From NCBI RefSeq assembly GCF_050596425.1, contig NZ_CP192292.1, positions 3,038,001 through 3,102,000 on the forward strand: a DNA stretch of 64,000 nucleotides. The letters run 5' to 3'. This document shows positions 43,515 through 53,685 of this stretch, one piece after another (within the stretch, counting starts at the first letter, position 1; each line of letters begins with the position of its first letter). The notes under the pieces were generated by a model, which saw only the letters and a program-made list of their open reading frames with translations, was not told the origin of the DNA and did not search any database. Origin of the DNA: G963665925 sp050596425 (lineage in GTDB: Bacteria > Bacillota > Clostridia > Peptostreptococcales > Acidaminobacteraceae). The translations under genes were made by a program, and so were the position numbers.

Positions 43515-46500
43515 TTATACTTCCACAACAGCTTGAGGTGATTTGTTTTCTTTTTTCTTTCTCGCTCTTGAAACTTTATTAACCAAATCATCTGCAATCG
43601 TATATAGAACTGGTATGAAAACTAAGGTTAATAAGGTTGATAGAAGAAGACCACCAACAACAAACCGAGCCATAGGTGCCATAGATTCTGAACCCTCTCC
43701 GAGAGCCATAGCCATAGGAACCAGGCCTAAAACTGTTGTCATTGTTGTCATTAGGATTGGTCGCAGTCTAATTGGACCAGCTGACATGATAGCTTCCAGC
43801 CTGCTTTCGCCTCTTTCACGACGCAGGTTGATGGCATCCACAAGTACAATCGCGTTGTTTACAACAATCCCCGCCAACATGATCATACCAATCATTGCCG
43901 GTACACTCATAGGTGTTCCAGTCACAGCGAGACCAATCAATCCACCTGACATGGCAAGCGGCACAGAGAACATGATAACAAAAGGCTGAACCAAAGACTC
44001 GAACTGTGATGCAATAATCATGTAAACCAGCACAACTGATAGCAACAAAGCGAGTATCAAGCTGGTAAAGGATTCTTGCATTTCTTCTGCTTGACCGCCA
44101 ATATCATAGCTATAACCTGCTGGCATATTATAATTTTCTAAAACAGACACAATGTCCCTATTTACCGCTGATAAGTCTCGACCAAAGACATCGCCAGTAA
44201 TACTTACATACCGTTCTTGATTGACTCTTGTAATGGCACTAGGCCCTTGCTCCACATTGATTTCTGCAACTTGACTCAGAGGCACAGAAACCCCGAGCGG
44301 ACTGATTAGGGCTGTGTCCTGCAGACTTTCGAACTGACGTCCTTCTTCTAGCTTACTCTTAATAACAATATCAATTTCCTCTTCATTGAGTTTGATTCGA
44401 GAAGCTGTGATCCCTTCAATTCGGCCCTTAACCATACTGGAAACTGCACCACTTGTAAGACCGTACTGGCCTGCCTTCTCACGATTAATCTTTAGTTGAA
44501 CTTCAGGCAGTCCGTCTTCAAGGGAACTTTCAATCTCTCTTGCTCCCTCAACCATTTTTATTTCTTCTACCAAATCTTCAGAGATGGCACGTAGGGTGTC
44601 CATGTTTTCGCCTTTTATTTGCACATCAATCATTGATCCACCAGCCATCATGCCCCCTTCATTGGTTACCTGTATTTCAGCACCAGAGACTTGATTCAGC
44701 TGTGTACGAATAATATCAGCAATTTCTCTATCCGTACGTTCCCTGTCCTCGAGGGAAATGAGTTCAATGTTTATGGTCGCACTATTTGAAGACGTTGTTC
44801 CAGTAATAGAACTCATACGATCACCAAAGCCTGTGCTTGATAAAATCGAATGGACATCCTGTCCAACTTCATTTAATATAGACGCCTCAATATTGTCAAC
44901 GTAAAGTTGCGTTTTTTCTAAAGCACTTCCTTCTGGCAGCTTAATAGACACCGTGATTTGTCCTGCATCTTGCGATGGGAAGAACTCCGCACCAACCACG
45001 CCAATAAGCCCCATACTCACTATGAATATAGCCAGGGTTGCACCAACAATTGTTTTTCTATGATTCATTGAAAACTCAAGGAGTTTCTTATACTTCTTTT
45101 CAACTGCCCTAAAGATACCTGCCTTTTTTTCACCGGTTTTAAGAACACTTGTGTTTGTGGCCAGAAGTTTTGATGATAGCATAGGCACGAGTGTTAAGGC
45201 TATAAAAAGAGATGCCAGAAGAGACATAACAACTGTCAAACTAAAATCTCTAAAGAGTATGCTGACCATGCCCTCAACAAAGGTGAGTGGCAAGAAAACA
45301 ACTATTGTTGTCAATGTCGAAGCAAATATGGCATTTCGAACCTCGTTTGCCCCTCTGATTGAAGCTGTTTTGGCTTCGACCCCTTCTGTTCTATACCTGA
45401 ATATGTTTTCAAGCACAACAATGGAATTATCAACAAGCATGCCCACACCAAGGGTCAGCCCCCCTAGAGTCATCATGTTTAAGGTGATGCCATTGTAGTA
45501 AATCAGAATAAATGTTGCTATTACTGAAATTGGAATAGACAGACCAATAACTATGGTCGATTTAAAATGACGCAGGAACATATATAGAATAACGACGGCC
45601 AACAGCCCCCCTAAAAGGGCTGACTGTACAACATTATCAATGGCGTTTTCCACATTGGTTGCTGTGTCGCTGAATATTTCTAAATCTGACCCCTGAAGTT
45701 CATTTTGTATGCTCTTTATCTCTTTACGCAGTTCACGTGCCACTTCAACAGTGTTGGCATCTGATGACTTCTGGATAGAAATATTAATAGTTCTTTCCCC
45801 ATCACGATGAACCATGCCATTTGCTTCTTTAGGTGTTAAGCGCACATCTGCAATTTCTTCCAGTCGCGCCTGTCCACCTCGAGGCAGAGAAACGACTAGA
45901 GACTGAATTTCCTGAACTGACTCAAATTCGCCAACCTGTCTTATATTCAGTTCTAGGGCCCCCTTATTCATATTGCCAAGAGGGGTATTGAAGTTTTCAG
46001 AGCCAATAACTTGCGCAAGTTGCCCTGCTGTTAAACCGTATCCTGATAAAACTTCCTCAGAAACATTAATGAGAACTTCCTGTTCTTCCCCACCTGTGAC
46101 CGAAACCGACGCAACGCCACCTATTCTTTCAAGCTTTGGAGACACAACGTCTTCAGCGATTTGTTCCAACTCGCTTATACTTTTTTCACCACTAAGGGTC
46201 AAACTCATAATTGGCATAGCGTTTATGTCCAGTTTAAGGACCATGGGCTCGTTGGCATCTTCTGGGAGAAAGCCTTTGATTCGGTCCACACTTTCCCTTA
46301 TATCTATGGCTTTCATATCCATATCTGTTCCAAAATCAAACTCAAGTACAGTTATGGCTGACCCATTTAACGCATTGGTTGTAATGCGTTCCAAGCCTTC
46401 TAATGTTGCCAAGCTGTCTTCAATAGGCTTGCCAATCATTTTTTCTACTTCCTTAGGACCTGCACCTTCAAACTGTGTTACAACAAGCGCTACAGGTAGT

Positions 46501-46628
46501 TCAATACTTGGAAAAAGATCCACTGCCAGCATGCTTAATGATACCCCGCCCATAATAACTATGATCAGGGTCACCATAATAACGGTAATTGGTCTTTTTA
46601 CAGATACTTTTGAAATATCCAAGATCAC
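43515..46628 (-). CDS. RND-family efflux transporter (AcrB/SwrC-like)
   Basis: The 1037-residue membrane protein has the RND layout: a first helix, a large extracytoplasmic loop, helices 2-6, a second loop and helices 8-12. Typical segments are VKRPITVIMVTLIIVIMG, FEGAGPKEVEKMI, GLTLGVGMLVDNSIVVLENI (the GMLVDNSIVV helix-4 motif) and GIVVNNAIVLVDAINLRRER. It would use the proton gradient to expel amphipathic drugs or lipids. The start is GTG at 46628, overlapping the adaptor gene by 4 bases. A TTG two codons later (MDISKVSVKRP), with GGGGG at better spacing, is an alternative. The operon is divergent from a two-component system. Confidence 0.95.
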   Translation of the reverse strand: MILDISKVSVKRPITVIMVTLIIVIMGGVSLSMLAVDLFPSIELPVALVVTQFEGAGPKEVEKMIGKPIEDSLATLEGLERITTNALNGSAITVLEFDFGTDMDMKAIDIRESVDRIKGFLPEDANEPMVLKLDINAMPIMSLTLSGEKSISELEQIAEDVVSPKLERIGGVASVSVTGGEEQEVLINVSEEVLSGYGLTAGQLAQVIGSENFNTPLGNMNKGALELNIRQVGEFESVQEIQSLVVSLPRGGQARLEEIADVRLTPKEANGMVHRDGERTINISIQKSSDANTVEVARELRKEIKSIQNELQGSDLEIFSDTATNVENAIDNVVQSALLGGLLAVVILYMFLRHFKSTIVIGLSIPISVIATFILIYYNGITLNMMTLGGLTLGVGMLVDNSIVVLENIFRYRTEGVEAKTASIRGANEVRNAIFASTLTTIVVFLPLTFVEGMVSILFRDFSLTVVMSLLASLFIALTLVPMLSSKLLATNTSVLKTGEKKAGIFRAVEKKYKKLLEFSMNHRKTIVGATLAIFIVSMGLIGVVGAEFFPSQDAGQITVSIKLPEGSALEKTQLYVDNIEASILNEVGQDVHSILSSTGFGDRMSSITGTTSSNSATINIELISLEDRERTDREIADIIRTQLNQVSGAEIQVTNEGGMMAGGSMIDVQIKGENMDTLRAISEDLVEEIKMVEGAREIESSLEDGLPEVQLKINREKAGQYGLTSGAVSSMVKGRIEGITASRIKLNEEEIDIVIKSKLEEGRQFESLQDTALISPLGVSVPLSQVAEINVEQGPSAITRVNQERYVSITGDVFGRDLSAVNRDIVSVLENYNMPAGYSYDIGGQAEEMQESFTSLILALLLSVVLVYMIIASQFESLVQPFVIMFSVPLAMSGGLIGLAVTGTPMSVPAMIGMIMLAGIVVNNAIVLVDAINLRRERGESRLEAIMSAGPIRLRPILMTTMTTVLGLVPMAMALGEGSESMAPMARFVVGGLLLSTLLTLVFIPVLYTIADDLVNKVSRARKKKENKSPQAVVEV

Positions 46629-47761
46629 TCACCCCCGTTAATATTTAGAGGCGTTCCATCTTCAATAAACTGCTGTCCCTCTATAACCAGTTCGTCTCCA
46701 GGCTCAAGTCCACTATTAATGACAGTGTACTCACCATTGTCAAAACCGGTTTCCACATATTGAAGCTTTGCAACACCATTTTCACTCACATACACAACTT
46801 TTCCATCTGTCCTATCCAGTATAGCTGTTGATGGTACGACTATGGCTTGTGAAGCCTCCGAAATATTGAGTTTTACATCAACAAACATCCCTGGCTTTAC
46901 CAGGTGATCTGGGTTATCAAATACAACGCGTACAGGAAATAACCTTGTCTGAAGGTCTGCTGCAGGGCTGACCCAGTCAATAGTGCCTTCGATAAGTTCA
47001 GAAGAAACTGCTGGTACAAGACCTTGAATCTTCTCACCTTTTTTCAAATTTCCAATAACGTTTTCTGCCACTTGAATATCCACATAGACCTTATCCATAT
47101 TGATAACATCAGCAACATGTTGTCCTGCACCAATGGACTGACCTGCTTGAATGTTCAGTACCGAAACCACACCACTGATAGGTGCTTTCATGTCAGCGTC
47201 ATTCATTTGGTCCCTAGCTTGTTCAAGGGCAATCTTAGCCTGTGACAATTGCACTTTCGCCGATTCAAGACCAGCCGTACTGGCTTGAAGTTCAGCTTGT
47301 TCCAGTTGGGATTTGGAAACCGCAGCCCCATTTGGATTTTCGTATAGTGCCTTCATACGCTCATATGATTTCACAGCCAAGTCATTTTGTTCTTTCATAG
47401 ACTCAACCTGATGCTGTGCCGCTTGCAAAGACAACTGAGCATTTCTTAAAGAACGCTCTACACTTTCCTTGTCTAGCTTATATAGCACGTCGTTTTCATT
47501 TACAGAGTCACCCACTTGAACAGGAACATCCATAATTTCTCCAGGAATAGAAGACGCCAAATGAACAATATTCACCGGTGAAAGAACGCCATTATACGAT
47601 AGGGTTCTATCTAGGTCTCCGCTTTCAATTAATATTGTTTGTACAGATTGCTCTTTCAGAGCTAAACTTTGTACTGTTTCTTTTGCATCAGCTTGACCGC
47701 AAGCTGATAATGTGGTCATTAAAATAGCTGAAACTGCAATCACAGCGATTTTTTTACGCAT
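46625..47761 (-). CDS. RND efflux adaptor (membrane fusion) lipoprotein
   Basis: The N-terminus MRKKIAVIAVSAILMTTLSA with lipobox LSAC predicts a lipoprotein anchored to the outer face of the cytoplasmic membrane. The rest has the HlyD/AcrA arrangement: beta-barrel and lipoyl halves (about residues 60-100 and 190-225) around a coiled-coil hairpin (about 100-180, RSLRNAQLSLQAAQHQVESM). The C-terminal domain ends IEGQQFIEDGTPLNINGGE. It is 378 residues, as usual for the family. The ATG follows GGAGGGTTAAT. Its gene leads the efflux operon. Confidence 0.94.
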   Translation of the reverse strand: MRKKIAVIAVSAILMTTLSACGQADAKETVQSLALKEQSVQTILIESGDLDRTLSYNGVLSPVNIVHLASSIPGEIMDVPVQVGDSVNENDVLYKLDKESVERSLRNAQLSLQAAQHQVESMKEQNDLAVKSYERMKALYENPNGAAVSKSQLEQAELQASTAGLESAKVQLSQAKIALEQARDQMNDADMKAPISGVVSVLNIQAGQSIGAGQHVADVINMDKVYVDIQVAENVIGNLKKGEKIQGLVPAVSSELIEGTIDWVSPAADLQTRLFPVRVVFDNPDHLVKPGMFVDVKLNISEASQAIVVPSTAILDRTDGKVVYVSENGVAKLQYVETGFDNGEYTVINSGLEPGDELVIEGQQFIEDGTPLNINGGE

Positions 47762-47798
47762 ATTAACCCTCCAGTATATTCATAATCTCATTTCCATT

Positions 47799-47854
47799 AC
47801 TATATTACCTTCAAAGATTGAAGTGCCCATTATCCAATTCTTAATAATTCTTAA
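47799..47854 (-). promoter_or_regulatory. Candidate response-regulator-activated promoter of the RND operon
   Basis: On the minus strand the direct repeat TTAAGAATT occurs twice with a 10-base period (47854-47846 and 47844-47836). Ten bases on are a weak -35 GCACTT (47826-47821), a 16-base spacer, and -10 TATAGT (47804-47799). This geometry is typical of OmpR-family activation; the regulator gene is divergently adjacent. Nothing further was identified in the AT-rich remainder up to 48053. Confidence 0.45.
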
Positions 47855-48053
47855 ATTAAAATGCTTTTTCTTCATATCTCCCCCGCCTTAAAGCCTCATA
47901 AAATCATTTAACCACGCCTTATGGTATAATTGCGGTCTGAAACTGTCATAGCATCTAATATAAAATTAGAAATTATAAACTTTTATGTTTATTGTGAAAG
48001 TGTTAAAGTAAAAGTGGATAATTTTGTGGTTATAAGAAACTTTGGAGGGACAT

Positions 48054-48764
48054 ATGTCAAGGGAACTGATTCATATAGTAGAAGATGAAGTTGAAATTGC
48101 TGAGCTCATACGTGATTATTTGGAAGACGAAGGCTTCAGGGTCAGTCATTCTATTGACGGCCAACAAGGGCTAGAAAAGTTTCACGCCGAAAAACCAGAC
48201 TTGGTCGTACTCGATTTAATGCTGCCTAAAATGGATGGATTTGAGGTCTGCAGACTCATGAGAAAGGATTCTGAAATCCCCGTTATTATACTAAGTTCAA
48301 AAAACACGGATATGGACAAGGTTCTTGCTCTAGGTATTGGGGCTGATGACTATGTCACAAAACCCTTTAGTCCTATTGAACTCCTTGCCCGCATTAAAGC
48401 ACATCTTCGTCGGTCTGTAAAAAACGGCTCTCCTACCATAACAAACTCAAATGCGCTTGAGTTTGGAAACTTGCGAATTGATAGTTCAGCTTATACCGTT
48501 CACTTAAATGGTCAGCTTGTGGGTATGACCAACAAAGAATTTGAACTTTTAAAACTTTTAGCTCAAAACCCAAATCAGGTTTTGACCAAGGATCAAATTA
48601 TAAACGCTGTCTGGGGAAACAACTATTATGGCGATGACAACACAATCCCCGTTCACATAAGAAAAATACGTGAAAAGATTGAAGCCGATCCAAGCCATCC
48701 TAAATATATCTTGACTGTATGGGGCGTTGGATACAGGTTCACAGGAGGCAGTCCAGATGAATAA
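48054..48764 (+). CDS. OmpR/PhoB-family response regulator
   Basis: The receiver domain occupies residues 1-115 (IHIVEDEVEIAELIRDYLED, VVLDLMLPKMDGFEV, DDYVTKPFSPIELLARI). The C-terminal winged-helix domain follows (LRIDSSAYTVHLNGQLVGMT, NKEFELLKLLAQNPNQVLTK, VHIRKIREKIE, GVGYRF). The start at 48054 is supported by GGAGGGACAT; a TTG at 48042 overlaps that site. The kinase gene follows with an 8-base overlap. Its most likely target is the divergent efflux operon. Confidence 0.95.
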   Translation: MSRELIHIVEDEVEIAELIRDYLEDEGFRVSHSIDGQQGLEKFHAEKPDLVVLDLMLPKMDGFEVCRLMRKDSEIPVIILSSKNTDMDKVLALGIGADDYVTKPFSPIELLARIKAHLRRSVKNGSPTITNSNALEFGNLRIDSSAYTVHLNGQLVGMTNKEFELLKLLAQNPNQVLTKDQIINAVWGNNYYGDDNTIPVHIRKIREKIEADPSHPKYILTVWGVGYRFTGGSPDE

Positions 48765-50217
48765 ACTCCTTGTTCGTGTCTATCTCTTCCTACTCATCAT
48801 GGTGGCCTTTGCCCTGATTCACGTGGGATCAATTCAGACACAAATTATGGTTGAAGGTTCATTTTGGGGTTATGAAGTCATTGAAAAAAACGAGCTTCAT
48901 ATGTTCTATCAACATCTTAATGAAATTCTTAGAACACGCTTTATTACAGACAGCAAAAGCTATGATGAAATTATGTCCTCCACTTTAGAAGAACTTACCA
49001 GGGAGTTTGAAGTTGGAAACACCATTGAGCTTGTCGCTGTCTATGATGATGATGGCAACTGGTTGGAGGGGTCAAACACAAGTATTGATATGGACCAGTC
49101 CACAATACTTGGGACAGGTTATATTGATAAATTTCTAAGGGTTGTCGCTCCCCCAGAAGAGATAAAACCTCTAATGCATATTCGGGGCGAAACAACAGAT
49201 GGTATTGGAATAACTTTTGTAGGCAAGGCCGACGAAAAAGCGCGATCCCTCTTAAATGCTTATTCTCAAAAAACATATAAATTAAATATATGGTCTATTG
49301 TCATTGCAATTATGATTGCCTTTTTACCCATTGGACTCTTCTTTTATTTTAACTATATACGTCCGCTTGATAAGCTTCAAAACGCTGCAAACGCTATTGC
49401 CAAAGGGCAACTGGATGTCAACATTGAATCAAGAGGTCTTGATGAAATAAAAGATTTCTCAAAGGCTTTCGAAAACATGCGTCATGAGCTTGAAGAAAGT
49501 CGAAAGCGTGAAAATAAGGTTTTAGAGAATCGTCAGCAGCTTATAACAAATATCTCCCACGACCTGCGTACGCCCATCACATCAATATCAGGTTATGTGG
49601 AAGGCTTGCTCGACGGTAAGGGGAAAAACCCAGAACGTATGGAGCGCTACCTTAGAACCATTAAATCTAAAACAGAATATCTTAATGGTATGATCAACGA
49701 CCTATTCTTATTCTCCCAACTTGATATGGATGGCTACTCTCTGGAACTTGTTGAATATGATAGTGCTGAACTCATGGAAAAACTCATGGAGCCTATTGAG
49801 CTCTGGCTTGATGATGGCGATTTTACCCTGGTTATTCAAAAGCCTTATCCCAAGGTCCCTATTAAAGTGGACTACACCCGCTTGTCACAGGTTATTGAAA
49901 ACATCGTCCAAAACAGCATAAAGTATTCCGAGCCAAATGGTAGACTGGAAATATACACATATATAAAGAATCATCATTTTGTGATTTCCTTTAAAGACAA
50001 GGGCATTGGCATTAAAAAGGAATCTATCCCCTATATATTTGATGCCTTTTATCGAGAAGATAAAAGCAGGACTCAAAGTATTGGCGGAGCAGGACTTGGT
50101 CTATCTATTTGCAAAAAAATCGTTGATCTCCATGAAGGGTATCTCCTCATTGACAGCGAATATGGCAGTGGCACACAAGTGGATGTTTTTCTGCCCCTTG
50201 AGGCCAAGTTAAATTAA
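48757..50217 (+). CDS. Sensor histidine kinase of the efflux-linked two-component system
   Basis: Two transmembrane segments (about residues 5-25 and 177-198) enclose an extracellular sensor of about 150 residues. A HAMP domain (YIRPLDKLQNAANAIAKGQ), HisKA box ISHDLRTPITSISGY and ATPase domain (N box VIENIVQNSIKYSE, FKDKGIGIKKES, SIGGAGLGLSICKKI) follow. The start at 48757 is fixed by AGGAGG 8 bases upstream, inside the regulator gene. The ligand is unknown, but envelope stress or drugs exported by the adjacent pump are plausible. Confidence 0.94.
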   Translation: MNKLLVRVYLFLLIMVAFALIHVGSIQTQIMVEGSFWGYEVIEKNELHMFYQHLNEILRTRFITDSKSYDEIMSSTLEELTREFEVGNTIELVAVYDDDGNWLEGSNTSIDMDQSTILGTGYIDKFLRVVAPPEEIKPLMHIRGETTDGIGITFVGKADEKARSLLNAYSQKTYKLNIWSIVIAIMIAFLPIGLFFYFNYIRPLDKLQNAANAIAKGQLDVNIESRGLDEIKDFSKAFENMRHELEESRKRENKVLENRQQLITNISHDLRTPITSISGYVEGLLDGKGKNPERMERYLRTIKSKTEYLNGMINDLFLFSQLDMDGYSLELVEYDSAELMEKLMEPIELWLDDGDFTLVIQKPYPKVPIKVDYTRLSQVIENIVQNSIKYSEPNGRLEIYTYIKNHHFVISFKDKGIGIKKESIPYIFDAFYREDKSRTQSIGGAGLGLSICKKIVDLHEGYLLIDSEYGSGTQVDVFLPLEAKLN

Positions 50218-50245
50218 AAATTATACAATAAAAAATTCTACAATA

Positions 50246-50277
50246 AAAAAACGTGCAGAATTTTCTGCACGTTTTTG
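50246..50277. terminator. Bidirectional intrinsic terminator
   Basis: AAAAACGTGCAGAA (50246-50259) pairs with TTCTGCACGTTTTT (50263-50276), serving the kinase gene and the convergent GGDEF gene. Confidence 0.93.
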
Positions 50278-52305
50278 TTAAGCTTTACTCACAGTATGGG
50301 TCTTATTTTGACTGAGTTTCATATGGTACATTCTTTCATCAGCGATTTTCACAAGGGTTTCATAGTCAGCGGAATCCGCTTTGTAATAGGCAGCACCATA
50401 ACTGAACCGACAATAAATGTTTCGTTCCTCTGTTTCAATCGGATTTTCCAGTAGGTCAATCGCCAGACCATCCAATCGTTTCTTAAGATTTTCCTCATCG
50501 ATTTCATGGAAGACACCAATAAATTCATCTCCGCCAAATCTCGCCAAAATATCCGATGCCCTGGTTAAGGCCTTCAGCCTCAATGCAAAGCCTCTTATAA
50601 GTGCATCTCCCTCAAGGTGACCATAGGTGTCATTGATTTCCTTAACGCCATTTAGATCAAACATTACAAGGGCAAAAACATCTCCATAGCGGCTGGCTTT
50701 TGCTTCCATTGTCTGATAGTATTCTTCAAACCATCTTCTGTTAAAAACACTGGTTAACTTATCATACCTTGAAAGAAAAACAGCTTCATCCATTAAGGAC
50801 TGTTTATTAATGGCCATTTCAAGTTGTGTCCTTAAAAAATCCACCATCATATAATCTTCTTCTTTAAATGCATTTTTTATAGGACTATCCAGATAAACCA
50901 TTCCATACAGCTTGCCATTGTTGTAAATAGGTGTAGCGATTGTCGACATGGCTGGAAAAACTTCATTGAGCTGGGTTTCATAATATTTTACATCCGTCAG
51001 CCGTGAAATATCATTGATGATTTCCGTGCTCCGAATCTGACCATCTGTCTTTAAATACAAGAACGTTTCTTCAAGTGGAATTGAGAAATTATCCATTAAA
51101 TCGTGGTCATAGCCCCTAAAGGCTCGTGCATGGAGCATGCCATTTTCATCAAGAATCAGAACACTGCCACGGTCTGCCATATCCACACTGTCAATGGCAC
51201 CATCCAGAATGATATCATAAAGGATCCCAATATCATCAATTCCAAGTATGGACTGCGTCAAGAGAAGCATATCTTCTTTCATTCGGATCAGCTTACCGAG
51301 CTGACTCTCATATTGTTTCTGACTAGAAACGTCATATCCGCTCAGGAGTCTAACGACTCTGGACTCAAACTTCAAGTCAGTGACAACCAATTTGGTCCAA
51401 ATTGGTTTCTTCTGCTTATTAATCATTCTCACTGTGTATTCCCGGACATCTTCTGAAATACCAGTCATCTTTTTCATTTTGTTTTCAAGAGCAACGGCAT
51501 CTTCAAAATCCAGTAGATCAATCCAGTCCATATGTTCCAGTTCATCGCGTTTATATCCGGTCAACTGTATGGCACTCTTATTAGCATATGTAATTTTCCC
51601 CTGGTCTAAGACGAGAAGCGCAGTGGGAACATGGTTCATGAAAACTCTAAATTTGTGCTCACTCTCCATGAGTCTTTCTGTTAATATATCTCTAAATGCA
51701 ACTTCTTTCTCCAGTTGATCTCTCTGCTTTTTAATTTTTTCATTTTGATTATAGAATTTTATTTCTCTCTTTTGCTTATGTTCCGTGTAATACCATAGAA
51801 CAATAAGAAGGACCAGAAGTGTCAGGAGTTGACCATCTGGAAGATTGCTCTCAGATTGCTGAGATATGATAGCGTATAAGTATATAATGCCTGATAATAG
51901 AGATGAAATACGAAAACCTTCTGCATCGACTATGAATAAGCCTATTAGTATTAAAACAAGCAGGTAGACTTCGTCGCCATAATTGATAATGGATCCATAC
52001 CAGCTGTAAATGGCACTTAAAAACAAAGTCAAAAATACACTCATTCGAAAATAAGCATCCTGACCGACTTCCAAAACAACAATTACAGCAGCTGTTAAAA
52101 ATATGCAGACAAACAAAAACAGCATTTCCGACTGATAAATCTGCCCGGACCGAATAAAATGTACCAGTGCAAGAAAAACCTGCAGAAACATGAACACGAG
52201 CAAAATTCTCTTTAAATACACCTGATTATTCGATATTCGCATGGCCTCATAAGACGGTGATGCTTCTTCTGTTTTTATTTTAAATAAAGCCCTGAGTTTA
52301 TCCAA
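50278..52305 (-). CDS. Membrane-bound diguanylate cyclase (PAS, GAF, GGDEF)
   Basis: About six membrane helices (residues 30-170) precede a coiled linker, a PAS domain (about 215-330), a GAF domain (about 350-500) and a GGDEF domain. The active site ARFGGDEF is intact, and an RASD motif five residues before it matches the product-inhibition I-site, so an active, feedback-regulated cyclic-di-GMP synthase is expected. The start is TTG at 52305 behind GCGGTGG. The gene lies 17 bases after a ROK-type regulator and probably shares its transcript. Confidence 0.92.
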   Translation of the reverse strand: MDKLRALFKIKTEEASPSYEAMRISNNQVYLKRILLVFMFLQVFLALVHFIRSGQIYQSEMLFLFVCIFLTAAVIVVLEVGQDAYFRMSVFLTLFLSAIYSWYGSIINYGDEVYLLVLILIGLFIVDAEGFRISSLLSGIIYLYAIISQQSESNLPDGQLLTLLVLLIVLWYYTEHKQKREIKFYNQNEKIKKQRDQLEKEVAFRDILTERLMESEHKFRVFMNHVPTALLVLDQGKITYANKSAIQLTGYKRDELEHMDWIDLLDFEDAVALENKMKKMTGISEDVREYTVRMINKQKKPIWTKLVVTDLKFESRVVRLLSGYDVSSQKQYESQLGKLIRMKEDMLLLTQSILGIDDIGILYDIILDGAIDSVDMADRGSVLILDENGMLHARAFRGYDHDLMDNFSIPLEETFLYLKTDGQIRSTEIINDISRLTDVKYYETQLNEVFPAMSTIATPIYNNGKLYGMVYLDSPIKNAFKEEDYMMVDFLRTQLEMAINKQSLMDEAVFLSRYDKLTSVFNRRWFEEYYQTMEAKASRYGDVFALVMFDLNGVKEINDTYGHLEGDALIRGFALRLKALTRASDILARFGGDEFIGVFHEIDEENLKKRLDGLAIDLLENPIETEERNIYCRFSYGAAYYKADSADYETLVKIADERMYHMKLSQNKTHTVSKA

Positions 52306-52322
52306 AAAACCACCGCTTTCTA

Positions 52323-53531
52323 CTATATTTCCCCTTTCATCAGTCGATCTACAACAGCTGATCCTGCTCCAATCAATGCCTGATGACGCGGTAACCCACT
52401 TTCCCCAACGTACATTTGATACAAATTCTTATCTATACTGCTATGCGCCAAATACTTATTAATATTTCTATTCATAATATTATGGGCATCATATATACCT
52501 GAGATAAATATTTTTTCTGGATTGATCATATTGACAATGGCACCAAGACCACGCCCTACATAACGTCCGGTATCACGAATGACCTGCTGGGCAACCTGAT
52601 CCCCTTGAAGGGCCATGTTATATATCATGTCTGCGTTGACATTGGCTAGGTCGTACTGGATGTACTCAAGCAACTTATTGATTTCTTTCTCTTCCAGTTT
52701 ATTAATAAAACGTGTGACGATACCACTATAGGACGCAACGGCTTCAAAACACCCTGACTTTCCACAGGTGCACTTAACATTTTCTGTAGAAACCTTATGG
52801 TGACCCACGTTACAAGCCCCAAAATTAAAACCGCTATACAAGGCTCCATTCATATAAACGCCTGTGTAAATGCCCTCACCAATATGCACGTGGACAAAAT
52901 TATCACAGTCCCCCCCTGTGCCGTATAGTTTTTCAGCAACTGCCATGGCTGAGCCCATGCCATTAATATAGACTTTGGTCTTAAAACGATCTTCCATAAT
53001 CTTTCCAAATTCCACTTCACGCCACTGGAAATCACGCGCTCGCTGAACATATCCTGTTTCAGAATTGACATGGCCATCAATGGTACAGCCTATACCCAGT
53101 AGTATATCATTAGAAGTTTCGATAAGCTCTATTTCACGATCAAGAACTTGTCCTAGAACATCAAAAACAGCCCACAATTGTCTCCCCTTGTCATAGGCCA
53201 ATGTGCGCATATTTGTGAAATGTCCATTCAGATCCATTCGTCCCACCCGCATACCATCTCGTTCAAGACTTATGGCAAGTATGGCAACTCTCTCTGTATT
53301 CAAATCCATCAAAGTTGGTTTGCGTCCACCTGTAGAAACACCTTCTCGTACAGCTTTAACAATGCCACGGTTTTCAAGATCCCTGCAATTCGATGATACA
53401 GTGGCTGCGTTGAGTCCTAATGTTCTTGATATATCCGCTTTGGAAATTGGTCCCATATCGCGTATAATATTAAGGATTGCCAAAGTATTTATTTCTTTCA
53501 TTTTTTGCTTGTCCACTGTAAAGTAATTCAT
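52323..53531 (-). CDS. ROK-family transcriptional regulator (NagC/XylR type)
   Basis: The N-terminal winged helix (ILNIIRDMGPISKADISRTL, GLNAATVSSNCRDLENRGIV) is followed by a ROK sugar-binding/kinase-like domain with the zinc motif CTCGKSGCFE and GLGAIVNMINPEKIFISG. It would repress genes in the absence of a sugar or amino-sugar ligand. The start at 53531 has GGAGG 4 bases upstream. It is directly upstream of a diguanylate cyclase rather than of sugar genes, so a link between a sugar ligand and cyclic-di-GMP is inferred. Confidence 0.92.
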   Translation of the reverse strand: MNYFTVDKQKMKEINTLAILNIIRDMGPISKADISRTLGLNAATVSSNCRDLENRGIVKAVREGVSTGGRKPTLMDLNTERVAILAISLERDGMRVGRMDLNGHFTNMRTLAYDKGRQLWAVFDVLGQVLDREIELIETSNDILLGIGCTIDGHVNSETGYVQRARDFQWREVEFGKIMEDRFKTKVYINGMGSAMAVAEKLYGTGGDCDNFVHVHIGEGIYTGVYMNGALYSGFNFGACNVGHHKVSTENVKCTCGKSGCFEAVASYSGIVTRFINKLEEKEINKLLEYIQYDLANVNADMIYNMALQGDQVAQQVIRDTGRYVGRGLGAIVNMINPEKIFISGIYDAHNIMNRNINKYLAHSSIDKNLYQMYVGESGLPRHQALIGAGSAVVDRLMKGEI

Positions 53532-53685
53532 TTTGCCTCCAAAGCTAGAAATTCTTCCATCAAAATTTATTCTCATGTTTCTTTATTGAATAAATTAAGA
53601 TGTGGGTTTATTATATCGTTACTTAAAGTGGAATTCAAGAAAAAATGAACCCCAAAAGCGTATACAACACTTGTGGGGATTCACC

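Noticed and set aside
45973..46641. A 222-codon plus-strand frame opposite the first RND gene.
   Set aside because: It mirrors the codon structure of the RND gene, is serine/threonine/proline-rich as expected for antisense frames, and lacks a ribosome binding site.
53651..53685. Terminator hairpin after the HD-GYP gene.
   Set aside because: The stem has a mismatch and the following T-rich tract is interrupted, so it was mentioned with the gene but not listed as a feature.
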